Assembly (NCBI RefSeq): GCF_003628475.1
Contig: NZ_RCAA01000030.1
Coordinates: 28,108-81,324, forward strand
DNA from: Enterobacter sp. R1(2018)
Lineage (GTDB): Bacteria > Pseudomonadota > Gammaproteobacteria > Enterobacterales > Enterobacteriaceae
Reading direction: 5' to 3'
DNA: 53,217 nt
Below, in pieces: positions 38,284 through 47,920 of this stretch. The position numbers were made by a program, and so were the translations under genes. The notes under the pieces were generated by a model. The model did not search any database. It was not told the origin of the DNA and was given only the letters and a program-made list of their open reading frames with translations. Numbering within the stretch: the first letter of the stretch is position 1; each line of letters starts with the position of its first letter.

Positions 38284-40305
38284 CTAGCTTTTCCGCGCTT
38301 TTGCCAGCATTTCACGGATGTTGGCGACGTTACTCTGTCCTTTATGCATGCGCTCTTCTGCGGAAATGGCCTTACGCTCCTGCTCCCACTGTAAATCATC
38401 CTGCGGTAGCTCAAGCAAGAACCGGCTGGGTTCCGGACGCACCAGTTCACCATACTGACGACGCTCCTTACACAAGGTAAAGGTCAGCTCTTTTTGCGCG
38501 CGGGTAATTCCTACGTAAGCCAGACGCCGTTCTTCATCAATATTATTCTCATCGATACTGCTCTGGTGCGGCAAAAGCCCCTCTTCCATGCCGACTAAAA
38601 AGACATAGGGAAACTCCAGCCCTTTAGAAGCGTGAAGGGTCATCAGCTGCACCTGATCGGCCTCTTCGTCGTTTTCGCCGCGTTCCATCATATCTCGCAG
38701 CGTAAAGCGTGTTACCACCTGCGTTAACGTCATCGGTTCGTCAATATCCGAACCTTCAAGCATTTCCGTCATCCAGCTGAACAGCTGGTTAACGTTCTTC
38801 ATACGCATTTCGGCCGCTTTCTGGCTTGGTGATGTTTCATACAGCCAGGACTCATAGTCTATGCCGTGAATCAAATCACGCACGGCCGCCACCGGCTCGC
38901 GCTCGGCAAGCGTCGCCACGTCGCGTAGCCAGTGGGTAAAGCGCTGTAACGATTCCAGACCGCGGCCGCTTAACGTCTGGCCGAGGCCAAAATCGAAGCT
39001 GGCGCTGAAAAGGCTTTTGTTACGCTGCATCGCCCATTCGCCCAGCTTTTGCAGCGTTGCGGGCCCTATCTCGCGTTTCGGCGTATTCACAATCCGCAGG
39101 AAGGCGCTGTCATCGTCCTGGTTGGTCAGCACGCGTAAATATGCCAGCAGGTCTTTGATCTCGGGGCGCGAGAAAAACGAGGTGCCGCCAGAGATGCGAT
39201 ACGGAATACGGTTTTGCATCAGCATTTTCTCGAACACCCGCGACTGGAAATTGCCACGGTAGAGAATGGCGTAATCTTTGTAGCTGGTCTTGTTGATAAA
39301 GTGATGGGCAATTAGCTCGCCGGTGACACGTTCCGCCTCATGATCTTCGCTATTAGCGGTCACGACTTTAAGCTCGGCGCCATAGCCCAGCTCGGAAAAG
39401 AGGCGCTTTTCAAAAACGTGCGGGTTATTGGCGATCAGGATATTGGCCGCCTTCAGAATACGCCCGGAAGAGCGATAGTTTTGTTCAAGCTTGATAACCT
39501 GCAGGGCCGGGAAATCCTGACTCAGCAGCACCAGGTTTTGCGGACGGGCACCTCGCCAGGAATAAATCGACTGATCATCGTCGCCTACCACGGTAAAACG
39601 AGCGCGTGCGCCCACCAGCAGCTTCACCAGTTCATACTGGCTGGTATTGGTGTCCTGATATTCATCCACCAGTAAATAGCGGATGCGGTTTTGCCAGCGC
39701 TCACGGACTTCCTCATTGCGCTGTAAAAGCAGCGTAGGCAGCAAAATGAGATCGTCAAAATCCAGCACGTTACAAGATTTCAGATGGGCATCATACAGGC
39801 CGTAGCAGTGCGCAAAGATCCTGTCCCGCTCGCCTTTGGCCTGGGCTGCCGCCTGGGAAGGCGTCAGCAGATCGTTTTTCCAGTTCGAGATCGTCGAGAT
39901 CAGCTGCTGCAGTAAGGTTTTATCGTCTTCGAGCAGCCCTTCGGTCAGCTCTTTAAGCAATGCGATCTGATCGGTATCGTCGAACAGCGAAAAGTTAGAC
40001 TTCATCCCCAGCGCGACATACTCGCGCTTAATAATCTCAAGGCCCAGCGTATGGAAGGTGGAAATCAGTAAACCGCGAGCCTCTTTGCGTCCTAAGGTTT
40101 GCGCCACGCGCTCTTTCATCTCGCGCGCGGCCTTGTTAGTAAAGGTCACGGCGGCGATATGACGTGCCTGATAGCCGCACTCACGGATCAGATAGGCAAT
40201 TTTATTGGTGATAACACGCGTTTTACCCGAGCCTGCGCCCGCCAGGACCAGGCAGGGTCCGGTAACAAATTCGACGGCTTGTTGTTGGCCTGGGTTTAAA
40301 CGCAT
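38284..40305 (-). CDS. rep: ATP-dependent DNA helicase Rep
   Basis: Rep is a superfamily 1A 3'-5' helicase that travels with the replisome through DnaB and clears protein blocks. The 673-residue product has Walker [10 protein letters not shown] (21-29), [28 protein letters not shown], and motif VI VGITRA. ATG 40305 (MRLNPGQ) gives the E. coli length; an ATG four codons upstream (MSDL) is also present. It is a paralogue of UvrD, also in this window. Divergent from ppiC. Confidence 0.97.
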   Translation of the reverse strand: MRLNPGQQQAVEFVTGPCLVLAGAGSGKTRVITNKIAYLIRECGYQARHIAAVTFTNKAAREMKERVAQTLGRKEARGLLISTFHTLGLEIIKREYVALGMKSNFSLFDDTDQIALLKELTEGLLEDDKTLLQQLISTISNWKNDLLTPSQAAAQAKGERDRIFAHCYGLYDAHLKSCNVLDFDDLILLPTLLLQRNEEVRERWQNRIRYLLVDEYQDTNTSQYELVKLLVGARARFTVVGDDDQSIYSWRGARPQNLVLLSQDFPALQVIKLEQNYRSSGRILKAANILIANNPHVFEKRLFSELGYGAELKVVTANSEDHEAERVTGELIAHHFINKTSYKDYAILYRGNFQSRVFEKMLMQNRIPYRISGGTSFFSRPEIKDLLAYLRVLTNQDDDSAFLRIVNTPKREIGPATLQKLGEWAMQRNKSLFSASFDFGLGQTLSGRGLESLQRFTHWLRDVATLAEREPVAAVRDLIHGIDYESWLYETSPSQKAAEMRMKNVNQLFSWMTEMLEGSDIDEPMTLTQVVTRFTLRDMMERGENDEEADQVQLMTLHASKGLEFPYVFLVGMEEGLLPHQSSIDENNIDEERRLAYVGITRAQKELTFTLCKERRQYGELVRPEPSRFLLELPQDDLQWEQERKAISAEERMHKGQSNVANIREMLAKARKS

Positions 40306-40388
40306 AAGGTCACTCAATGAAAGTCAGGAGGGGAGAAAAACAGCGTGGTAGTATAGCCAGCGTAATCCATACGACTCAAGGCACTATC

Positions 40389-40670
40389 ATGGCAAAAACC
40401 GCGGCAGCATTGCATATCCTTGTTAAGGAAGAAAAACTGGCCCAGGAAATTCTCGAACAGCTGAAAAACGGCGGCGACTTCGAAAAACTGGCGAAAAAGC
40501 ACTCCACCTGCCCGTCAGGCAAGAAAGGCGGCCACTTAGGTGAATTCCGCCAGGGCCAGATGGTACCAGCTTTCGATAAAGTAGTGTTCTCCTGCCCGCT
40601 GCTGGAGCCGGTTGGCCCGCTGCACACGCAGTTTGGCTACCATGTGATCAAGGTTCTGTACCGCAACTAA
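40389..40670 (+). CDS. ppiC: Parvulin peptidyl-prolyl isomerase PpiC
   Basis: This is a 93-residue single-domain cytosolic parvulin. Conserved features are HILVKEE (active-site His at about 9), [13 protein letters not shown] (Cys and Gly-rich loop, about 40-52), the FDKVVFS segment and FGYHVIKV (His at about 86). The frame is open upstream, but [10 protein letters not shown] is the family start. It is followed by a shared bidirectional terminator with ilvC. Confidence 0.96.
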   Translation: MAKTAAALHILVKEEKLAQEILEQLKNGGDFEKLAKKHSTCPSGKKGGHLGEFRQGQMVPAFDKVVFSCPLLEPVGPLHTQFGYHVIKVLYRN

Positions 40671-40671
40671 T

Positions 40672-40702
40672 AAAAAAGGCCGGGAATTTCCCGGCCTTTT
40701 TT
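40672..40702. terminator. Bidirectional terminator between ppiC and ilvC
   Basis: AAAAAAGGCCGGGAA and TTTCCCGGCCTTTTTT form a near-perfect palindrome with A and T runs at both ends, serving ppiC (plus) and ilvC (minus). Confidence 0.92.
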
Positions 40703-40718
40703 ACATCAGGCGATTCAA

Positions 40719-42194
40719 CTAGCCCGCAACAGCGATACGCTTCATATCGGTCATGTAGCCACGCAGTTTCTGGCCCACCTTCTCGATTTCGTGGTTGCGA
40801 ATGGCCTCGTTCACATCACGCAGCTGAGCGTTGTCAACGGACGCCGCCGGGATCTCTTTACCCAGATCGCCCGCCTGCAGCGTAGTCATAAACTCTTTCA
40901 GCAGCGGCACCGCCGCATAAGAGAACAGATAGTTGCCGTACTCGGCGGTATCGGAGATAACCACGTTCATTTCGTACAGGCGCTTACGTGCGATGGTGTT
41001 CGCAATCAGCGGCAGCTCGTGCAACGATTCGTAGTAGGCAGACTCTTCGATGATGCCCGCATCAACCATGGTTTCAAACGCCAGCTCAACGCCTGCTTTC
41101 ACCATGGCGATCATCAGAACGCCTTTATCGAAGTACTCCTGTTCGGAAATTTTGCCTTCGAACTGCGGAGCGGTTTCGAACGCGGTTTTACCGGTCTCTT
41201 CACGCCAGGTCAGCAGTTTTTTATCGTCGTTTGCCCAGTCGGCCATCATGCCGGAAGAGAACTCGCCGGAGATGATGTCATCCATATGCTTCTGGAACAG
41301 CGGCGCCATAATAGTTTTCAGCTGTTCAGACAGCGCGTAAGCGCGGATTTTTGCCGGGTTGGACAGGCGATCCATCATCAGGGTGATGCCACCCTGCTTC
41401 AGCGCTTCGGTGATGGTTTCCCAGCCGAACTGAATCAGTTTTTCTGCATAGGCCGGATCGGTGCCTTCTTCCACCAGCTTGTCAAAGCACAGCAGAGAAC
41501 CAGCCTGCAGCATGCCGCACAGAATGGTTTGCTCACCCATCAGATCAGATTTAACCTCTGCGACAAAGGAAGATTCCAGCACGCCCGCGCGGTGACCGCC
41601 GGTGGCCGCAGCCCAGGCTTTGGCAATCGCCATACCTTCGCCTTTCGGATCGTTTTCCGGGTGAACCGCAATCAGGGTTGGTACGCCGAAGCCGCGCTTG
41701 TACTCTTCACGCACTTCAGTGCCCGGGCATTTTGGCGCCACCATCACTACGGTGATGTCTTTACGAATCTGCTCGCCAACTTCCACCACGTTGAAACCGT
41801 GGGAATAACCCAGCGCCGCGCCGTCTTTCATCATTGGCTGAACGGCTTTAACTACCGCGGAGTGCTGTTTGTCCGGCGTCAGGTTAATCACCAGATCGGC
41901 CTGTGGGATCAGCTCTTCATAGGTGCCCACTTTAAAACCGTTTTCGGTCGCTTTGCGCCATGAAGCACGCTTCTCGGCGATCGCTTCCGCACGCAACGCG
42001 TAAGCCACGTCGAGGCCGGAATCACGCATGTTCAGACCCTGGTTAAGGCCCTGAGCGCCACAGCCCACGATGACGACTTTTTTGCCTTTGAGGTAGCTTG
42101 CTTCGTCGGCGAATTCACTACGCGCCATGAAGCGACATTTACCCAGCTGCGCCAGCTGCTGACGCAGGTTCAAAGTGTTGAAATAATTAGCCAT
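40719..42194 (-). CDS. ilvC: Ketol-acid reductoisomerase (class II)
   Basis: IlvC converts acetolactate and acetohydroxybutyrate to the dihydroxy acids, using NADPH and Mg2+. The 491-residue long form has the Rossmann motif [16 protein letters not shown] (about 38-53), [10 protein letters not shown], and two knotted helical repeats at the C-terminus. It is inducible: IlvY with acetolactate activates it from the divergent ilvY-ilvC region. ATG 42194 follows GGAG. Confidence 0.98.
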   Translation of the reverse strand: MANYFNTLNLRQQLAQLGKCRFMARSEFADEASYLKGKKVVIVGCGAQGLNQGLNMRDSGLDVAYALRAEAIAEKRASWRKATENGFKVGTYEELIPQADLVINLTPDKQHSAVVKAVQPMMKDGAALGYSHGFNVVEVGEQIRKDITVVMVAPKCPGTEVREEYKRGFGVPTLIAVHPENDPKGEGMAIAKAWAAATGGHRAGVLESSFVAEVKSDLMGEQTILCGMLQAGSLLCFDKLVEEGTDPAYAEKLIQFGWETITEALKQGGITLMMDRLSNPAKIRAYALSEQLKTIMAPLFQKHMDDIISGEFSSGMMADWANDDKKLLTWREETGKTAFETAPQFEGKISEQEYFDKGVLMIAMVKAGVELAFETMVDAGIIEESAYYESLHELPLIANTIARKRLYEMNVVISDTAEYGNYLFSYAAVPLLKEFMTTLQAGDLGKEIPAASVDNAQLRDVNEAIRNHEIEKVGQKLRGYMTDMKRIAVAG

Positions 42195-42269
42195 CGTAGG
42201 ACTCCGTGATTGTCGTGTTGTGTTTCTTGTATGGGGCGCAGACTTGGTCGTGCCTGCGCGAATGAACCC

Positions 42270-42336
42270 ACTATATGACAGGAAATGCGTTGCTTAAATT
42301 GATATATTAACAACGTGACGTTGCAATAATCGCAAC
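42270..42336. promoter_or_regulatory. IlvY-controlled ilvC/ilvY divergent promoter region
   Basis: The minus strand has TATAGT (42275-42270) as the probable ilvC -10; no good -35 is present, as expected of an activated promoter. A palindrome GTTGCAATAATCGCAAC (42320-42336) and a second split repeat CGTTG/CAACG (42288-42292, 42311-42315) are probable IlvY operators, the first near the ilvY start, fitting autorepression. Confidence 0.6.
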
Positions 42337-42358
42337 ATGAAAATAAGGGTTGATGACC

Positions 42359-43252
42359 ATGGATTTACGCGATTTAAAAACGTTTCTCCACCTTGCGGAA
42401 AGCCGCCATTTTGGCCGTAGCGCGCGGGCGATGCACGTGAGTCCTTCAACGCTTTCGCGTCAGATCCAGCGACTCGAAGACGATCTGGGACAGCCGTTGT
42501 TTTTACGCGATAACCGTACCGTCACGCTGACCGAGGCCGGGGAGCAGCTGCGCCAGTTCGCCCAGCACACGCTTTTGCAGTATCAGCAGATGCGCCATAC
42601 CATCGGTCAGGAAGGCCCCTCTTTGTCTGGCGAGCTGCATCTGTTTTGCTCGGTCACCGCGGCCTACAGCCATTTACCGCCGATTCTGGATAGGTTCCGC
42701 GCGGAACATCCCAATGTCGAAATCAAACTGACAACGGGCGATGCGGCGGATGCGGTAGAAAAAGTGGATTCCGATGAAGCAGACCTGGCGATTGCCGGTA
42801 AGCCGGAATCCCTGCCGCCGGGTATTGCTTTTTCGATGCTGGAAAACTTAGCCGTGGTGCTGATTGCCCCGGCTCTGCCGTGTCCGGTCCGGGTCCTCGT
42901 CAGTCATCCGCAGCCGGACTGGAATAAAGTGCCCTTTATCATGGCAGAACAGGGTCCCGTGCGCCGCCGTATTGAGCTATGGTTTCGCCGTCAGAAGATC
43001 AGCAACCCGTTTATTTACGCGACGGTGGCCGGGCATGAGGCGATGGTTTCCATGGTTGCGCTGGGCTGCGGCGTGGCGATAATCCCGGAAATCGTGCTGG
43101 AAAACAGTCCTGAGCCCGTGCGTAACCGAGTGCAGATTCTGGAGCGTAGCGATGAAGACGCGCCGTTTGAGCTTGGCGTGTGCGCACAAAAAAAGCGGCT
43201 CAACGAGCCGCTTGTAAATGCTTTCTGGAAGTTACTGCCCGGCAGCCATTAA
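42359..43252 (+). CDS. ilvY: LysR-type regulator IlvY
   Basis: IlvY activates ilvC when acetolactate or acetohydroxybutyrate is bound, and represses itself. The 297-residue product has the LysR winged HTH (about 1-60, HFGRSARAMHVSPSTLSRQI) and the periplasmic-binding-like effector domain. ATG 42359 gives the E. coli length; TTG 42350 and ATG 42353 are in frame upstream. Its last bases contain, on the other strand, the terminator of the ilv operon, and its stop codon overlaps the ilvA stop (TTAA). Confidence 0.96.
   Translation: MDLRDLKTFLHLAESRHFGRSARAMHVSPSTLSRQIQRLEDDLGQPLFLRDNRTVTLTEAGEQLRQFAQHTLLQYQQMRHTIGQEGPSLSGELHLFCSVTAAYSHLPPILDRFRAEHPNVEIKLTTGDAADAVEKVDSDEADLAIAGKPESLPPGIAFSMLENLAVVLIAPALPCPVRVLVSHPQPDWNKVPFIMAEQGPVRRRIELWFRRQKISNPFIYATVAGHEAMVSMVALGCGVAIIPEIVLENSPEPVRNRVQILERSDEDAPFELGVCAQKKRLNEPLVNAFWKLLPGSH
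43188..43213 (-). terminator. ilvGMEDA operon terminator inside the ilvY coding sequence
   Basis: Minus-strand AAGCGGCTC (43213-43205) pairs with GAGCCGCTT (43101-type arm at 43201-43193) around a three-base loop and is followed by seven T (43194-43188). It lies about 35 bases beyond the ilvA stop and within codons for AQKKRLNEPL of IlvY. Confidence 0.85.
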
Positions 43253-44793
43253 CCCGCCAGGAAGAAGCGAAACGCCGGATTGCTCGTCTCGTCGTGGCAA
43301 TCGTAGCCAAGCTCATTAAGCCGGGTTTCGAAATCCGGCTCGTTGTCGCCTAGCTCGAACGCCGCCAGCACGCGGCCGTAATCCGTACCGTGGCTACGAT
43401 AGTGGAACAGAGAAATATTCCAGTGCGTGCCCAGCGTTTGCAGGAATTTCAGCAGCGCGCCAGGTGATTCGGGGAATTCGAAGCTGTAAAGCCGCTCGCG
43501 CAGCGGTTTTGAAGGACGCCCGCCCACCATATAACGCACGTGCAGCTTTGCCATTTCGTCGTCGGAAAGATCGACGACGCCGTAGCCACCTTCATTCAGT
43601 AGCGCGATTATCTCCTGGCGCTCTTCCACACCGCGGGTCAGACGCACGCCCACGAAGATGCAGGCGTCCGCCGAACTTGAATAGCGATAGTTAAACTCCG
43701 TCACCGCGCGGCCGCCGAGCAGCTGGCAGAATTTCAGGAAGCTGCCTTTTTGCTCCGGTATGGTCACAGCCAGCAACGCTTCTCGCTGTTCGCCCAGCTC
43801 ACAACGTTCCGAAACGTAACGTAAGCCGTGGAAATTCACGTTCGCGCCGGACAGCACGTGGGCAAGCCTTTCGCCGCGGATCTGGTGCTGCTGGATATAT
43901 TTCTTCATCCCCGCCAGCGCCAGCGCGCCGGAAGGTTCCGCCACGGCGCGCACATCCTCGAACAGATCTTTCATCGCCGCGCAGATGGCATCGCTGTCTA
44001 CGGTAACGATGTCATCAAGATACTCCTGGCAAACGCGGAAGGTTTCATCGCCGATGCGTTTCACCGCCACGCCTTCGGCAAACAGCCCGACACGGGCCAG
44101 ATCGACAGGTTTTCCCGCGTCCAGGGCCGCTTTCAGGCACGCAGAGTCTTCGGCTTCGACCGCGATGACTTTAATCTGCGGCATCAGCTGTTTGATCAGC
44201 ACCGCCACGCCTGCGGCCAGCCCGCCGCCGCCAACCGGCACAAATACCCGGTCGATATGCGCATCCTGCTGTAGCAGCTCCAGCGCCAGCGTACCTTGTC
44301 CGGCAATTACCGCCGGATGGTCAAACGGCGGCACATAGGTGAAACCCTGCTGCTGCGAAAGTTCGATGGCGCGCGCCTTCGCTTCGTCAAAGTTTGCGCC
44401 GTGGAGCAGCACTTCGCCGCCAAAGGCTCTTACCGCATCCACTTTGATATCCGCGGTAGCTACCGGCATAACAATCAGCGATTTAATGCCAAGACGCGTT
44501 GAGGAAAGCGCTACGCCCTGCGCGTGGTTGCCTGCCGAAGCTGTAATCACACCGCTGGCTTTCTGTTCGCTATTCAGCCCGGCAATCATGGCGTACGCGC
44601 CACGCACCTTAAAACTGTGTACCGGCTGCCTGTCTTCACGCTTCACCAGAATGACGTTGTCCAGGCGCGAAGAAAGTTTTTCCATTTTCTGTAACGGCGT
44701 GACCTGCGCGACCTCATACACCGGGGAGCGCAGCACGGCACGCAGATATTCCGCCCCGCAAGGGGCGTCGGGTAGCGGTTGTGACTCGGCCAT
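43249..44793 (-). CDS. ilvA: Biosynthetic threonine dehydratase
   Basis: IlvA deaminates threonine to 2-oxobutanoate, the first step to isoleucine, and is feedback-inhibited by isoleucine. The 514-residue product has the PLP lysine K62 in VHSFKVRGAY, the SAGNHAQG phosphate loop, GGGGLAAG, and two C-terminal ACT-like regulatory domains (about 335-514). Length equals E. coli. It starts two bases after the ilvD stop and is the last gene of the operon. Confidence 0.97.
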   Translation of the reverse strand: MAESQPLPDAPCGAEYLRAVLRSPVYEVAQVTPLQKMEKLSSRLDNVILVKREDRQPVHSFKVRGAYAMIAGLNSEQKASGVITASAGNHAQGVALSSTRLGIKSLIVMPVATADIKVDAVRAFGGEVLLHGANFDEAKARAIELSQQQGFTYVPPFDHPAVIAGQGTLALELLQQDAHIDRVFVPVGGGGLAAGVAVLIKQLMPQIKVIAVEAEDSACLKAALDAGKPVDLARVGLFAEGVAVKRIGDETFRVCQEYLDDIVTVDSDAICAAMKDLFEDVRAVAEPSGALALAGMKKYIQQHQIRGERLAHVLSGANVNFHGLRYVSERCELGEQREALLAVTIPEQKGSFLKFCQLLGGRAVTEFNYRYSSSADACIFVGVRLTRGVEERQEIIALLNEGGYGVVDLSDDEMAKLHVRYMVGGRPSKPLRERLYSFEFPESPGALLKFLQTLGTHWNISLFHYRSHGTDYGRVLAAFELGDNEPDFETRLNELGYDCHDETSNPAFRFFLAG

Positions 44794-44795
44794 GA

Positions 44796-46646
44796 TTAGC
44801 CTCCCAGCTTGCTTTTATCGCGCACCGCACCTTTATCGGCGCTGGTGGCAAGGCTTGCATAAGCGCGCAGCGCGTAGGAAACCACGCGTTCACGATTTTT
44901 CGGCGTCCAGGCTTTTTCGCCGCGGGCCAGTTCGGCCTCGTGACGCGCGGCCAGCTCGGCGGCTGGAACGTCCAGCACCATGCTGCGGTTTGGAATATCG
45001 ATATCAATCATGTCGCCATCTTCAACCAGCGCAATCAGGCCGCCGCTCGCCGCTTCCGGGGAAACGTGCCCAATAGACAGGCCGGAAGTCCCGCCGGAGA
45101 AACGGCCGTCGGTGATCAGCGCGCACTCTTTACTCAGCCCCATTGATTTCAAATAGGTGGTCGGATACAGCATTTCCTGCATGCCAGGTCCGCCTTTCGG
45201 ACCTTCGTAGCGAATAACTACCACGTCGCCGGCAACTACTTTTCCACCCAGGATGGCTTCAACCGCGCTGTCCTGGCTTTCGTACACTTTCGCCGGCCCG
45301 CGGAAAGTCAGGTTGGATTTATCCACGCCTGCGGTTTTTACAATGCTGCCCGCCTGCGCGATATTGCCGTACAGCACGGCCAGACCGCCGTCCTTACTGA
45401 ACGCATTTTCCAGCGAGCGGATACAGCCTTCTGCGCGATCGTCATCCAGCGTGTCCCAACGGCAGTCCTGAGAGAAAGCCTGGGTGGTTCGGATGCCTGC
45501 CGGGCCTGCGCGGACATTTTTTTCCACCGCCTCGTCCTGCGTCAGCATGATGTCGTACTTGTCCAGCGTCTGGGATAACGTCAGACCAAGGATATTTTTT
45601 ACGTCGCGATGCAGCAGGCCGGCGCGATCCAGCTCGCCCAGAATCGCCAGCACGCCGCCGGCGCGGTGAACGTCTTCCATATGATATTTCTGCGTGCTTG
45701 GCGCGACCTTACACAGATGCGGCACCTTGCGCGACAGGCGGTCGATATCCGTCATATCGAATTCGATTTCGCCTTCCTGAGCCGCAGCGAGCAGGTGCAG
45801 AACGGTGTTGGTCGAGCCGCCCATCGCAATATCAAGCGTCATGGCGTTTTCAAATGCCGCTTTGCTGGCAATGCTGCGCGGCAAGGCGCTGGCATCGTCC
45901 TGTTCGTAATACCTTTTGGTCAGCTCAACGATACGCTTACCCGCATTCAGGAACAGATCTTTACGGTCGGCGTGAGTCGCCAGCAGCGAACCGTTCCCCG
46001 GCTGCGACAGGCCCAGCGCTTCGGTCAGACAGTTCATTGAGTTGGCGGTGAACATGCCGGAACAGGAGCCGCAGGTAGGACAGGCGGAGCGTTCGATTTG
46101 TTCGCTGTCCGCGTCGCTGACGTTAGGGTTTGCTCCCTGAATCATCGCGTCCACCAGGTCGAGCTTGATTATCTGGTTAGACAATTTGGTTTTCCCGGCC
46201 TCCATCGGGCCGCCGGAAACGAAAATAACCGGAATGTTCAGGCGCAGCGACGCCATTAGCATTCCCGGGGTGATCTTGTCGCAGTTGGAGATGCAGACCA
46301 TGGCGTCCGCGCAGTGCGCGTTAACCATATATTCCACGGAGTCGGCAATCAGTTCGCGGGACGGCAGAGAATAAAGCATGCCGCCGTGGCCCATGGCGAT
46401 ACCGTCATCTACGGCAATGGTATTGAATTCTTTAGCCACGCCGCCGGAAGCTTCGATTTGTTCGGCGACCAGCTTGCCCAGATCGCGCAGGTGAACGTGG
46501 CCCGGCACAAATTGGGTAAAGGATTTCACTACGGCAATGATCGGCTTGCCGAAATCATCATCGGTCATGCCGGTTGCGCGCCACAAAGCGCGGGCACCAG
46601 CCATATTACGGCCATGGGTTGTGGTGGCTGAACGGTACTTAGGCAT
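44796..46646 (-). CDS. ilvD: Dihydroxy-acid dehydratase
   Basis: IlvD dehydrates the dihydroxy acids to 2-oxo acids in valine and isoleucine synthesis; its oxygen-sensitive Fe-S cluster is held by cysteines visible in [10 protein letters not shown] (about 122) and [11 protein letters not shown] (about 195). The 616-residue length equals E. coli. Signature [20 protein letters not shown] is preserved. It follows ilvE by 63 bases and precedes ilvA by two. Confidence 0.97.
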   Translation of the reverse strand: MPKYRSATTTHGRNMAGARALWRATGMTDDDFGKPIIAVVKSFTQFVPGHVHLRDLGKLVAEQIEASGGVAKEFNTIAVDDGIAMGHGGMLYSLPSRELIADSVEYMVNAHCADAMVCISNCDKITPGMLMASLRLNIPVIFVSGGPMEAGKTKLSNQIIKLDLVDAMIQGANPNVSDADSEQIERSACPTCGSCSGMFTANSMNCLTEALGLSQPGNGSLLATHADRKDLFLNAGKRIVELTKRYYEQDDASALPRSIASKAAFENAMTLDIAMGGSTNTVLHLLAAAQEGEIEFDMTDIDRLSRKVPHLCKVAPSTQKYHMEDVHRAGGVLAILGELDRAGLLHRDVKNILGLTLSQTLDKYDIMLTQDEAVEKNVRAGPAGIRTTQAFSQDCRWDTLDDDRAEGCIRSLENAFSKDGGLAVLYGNIAQAGSIVKTAGVDKSNLTFRGPAKVYESQDSAVEAILGGKVVAGDVVVIRYEGPKGGPGMQEMLYPTTYLKSMGLSKECALITDGRFSGGTSGLSIGHVSPEAASGGLIALVEDGDMIDIDIPNRSMVLDVPAAELAARHEAELARGEKAWTPKNRERVVSYALRAYASLATSADKGAVRDKSKLGG

Positions 46647-46672
46647 GCTTATTTACTCCAGTCTGTCATAGT

Positions 46673-46695
46673 GCGGACGGTCAGTTGCCATCCGC
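46673..46695. repeat. Short inverted repeat between ilvE and ilvD
   Basis: GCGGACGG (46673-46680) pairs with CCATCCGC (46688-46695) with one wobble pair, in the 63-base gap. No T-run follows, so it is more likely an mRNA-stability hairpin than a terminator. Confidence 0.4.
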
Positions 46696-46709
46696 CTGGT
46701 TATAATTTT

Positions 46710-47643
46710 TTACTGTGGGTTTACTGGATCTAACCAGCCCCATTTATCTTCGGTTTCACCCGTGAACAGACCGAAAAATGCCTGCTGAATACGTTTGGTC
46801 ACCGGGCCGCAACGGCCTTCGCCCACCTGAATGCCGTCAACGCTGCGTACCGGCGTAATTTCAGCCGCGGTGCCGGACATAAAGACTTCGTCCGACAGGT
46901 AGAGCGATTCGCGGGAAAGCACCTGCTCACGTACTTCGATACCCAGGTCCTTCGCCAGCTTGATGATGGCATCGCGGGTGATGCCCGGCAGCGCGGAAGA
47001 GGTGAACGGCGGGGTAAACAGAATACCGTCTTTGACTTCAAAGAGGGTTTCCGCCCGCGCCTTCCGACAGGAAGCCCTGCACATCTAAAGCAATACCTTC
47101 CTGATAGCCGTGACGACGCGCTTCGCTGCCGACCAGCAGGGAAGAAAGATAGTTGCCGCCTGCTTTCGCGGCGGTAGGAATGGTATTTGGCGCCGCGCGG
47201 TTCCATGAGGAAACCATGGCATCGATCCCCTGATCCAGCGCTTCCGCGCCCAGATATGCTCCCCAGGGGAAGGCGGCAATAATGACATCGGTGGTATAGC
47301 CGTCCGGCGGGTTGACGCCCATCCCGACGTCCCCGACAAAGACCAGCGGACGAATATAGGCGCTGGTCAGGTTATTTTTACGGATAACGGCGCGACAGGC
47401 TTCCATCAATTCATCAACGCTTTGCGAAACCGGGAAGCGATAGATTTTTGCTGAGTCACGCAGACGCTGCATGTGTTCGCGATGGCGGAACACCACTGGC
47501 CCTTTATGAGAATCGTAGCAACGGATACCTTCGAACACGGAAGTACCGTAATGCAGCGCGTGGGACATAACGTGAACTTTCGCTTCGCCCCACGGCGTCA
47601 TCTCACCATTGAACCAGATATAATCAGCTTTCTTCGTTGTCAT
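46710..47643 (-). pseudogene. ilvE: Branched-chain aminotransferase IlvE, one-base frameshift
   Basis: IlvE makes isoleucine, valine and leucine from their 2-oxo acids. The first frame (47643 to 47038) covers MTTKKADYIWFNGEMTPWGE to LSEGAGG, including the PLP lysine in AAKAGGNYLSS, then stops after N-P-L. The rest (ETLFEVKDG ... ETEDKWGWLDPVNPQ) continues in another frame to 46710. One extra base between 47045 and 47056 (the GGCGGAAACCC run on the minus strand) restores a 310-residue protein if removed. As written, the product lacks the last third. Such a mutant would need isoleucine, so a sequencing error is quite possible. Confidence 0.93.
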
Positions 47644-47662
47644 TGTTCTCTTCCTTTTGCGC

Positions 47663-47920
47663 TCAGGCGCGGATTTGTTGTGATGTCTGTTGCTGGATTT
47701 CGACGCGGCCTACGTCAACCAGTTTGCTTAGCTGGCTAAACAATAATTCGACAGGTCGCAGGCTGGCAACGGTCAATTCGATATTAATGTTGTCGGTATT
47801 GCCCACGGCAACCATGTTCATTGAGCAGATCTGAAAACCGCGGTGACGTACCACGCGTAATACGCGCTCCAGCGTTTCCGGACGGAAGCGAGCCTGCACG
47901 GCGAGCTGATGTTGCATCAT
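47663..47920 (-). CDS. ilvM: Acetolactate synthase II small subunit
   Basis: IlvM is the regulatory ACT-domain subunit of the valine-insensitive acetolactate synthase II. The 85-residue product matches E. coli IlvM (87 residues): [19 protein letters not shown] then MNMV and NINIELTV. Its ATG overlaps the ilvG stop by four bases, so the subunits are translated together. Confidence 0.95.
   Translation of the reverse strand: MMQHQLAVQARFRPETLERVLRVVRHRGFQICSMNMVAVGNTDNINIELTVASLRPVELLFSQLSKLVDVGRVEIQQQTSQQIRA

Noticed and set aside
40791-41963. A 390-codon plus-strand open frame opposite ilvC
   Set aside because: It is a shadow of the highly biased codon use of ilvC; no Shine-Dalgarno, no domain and no conserved motif.
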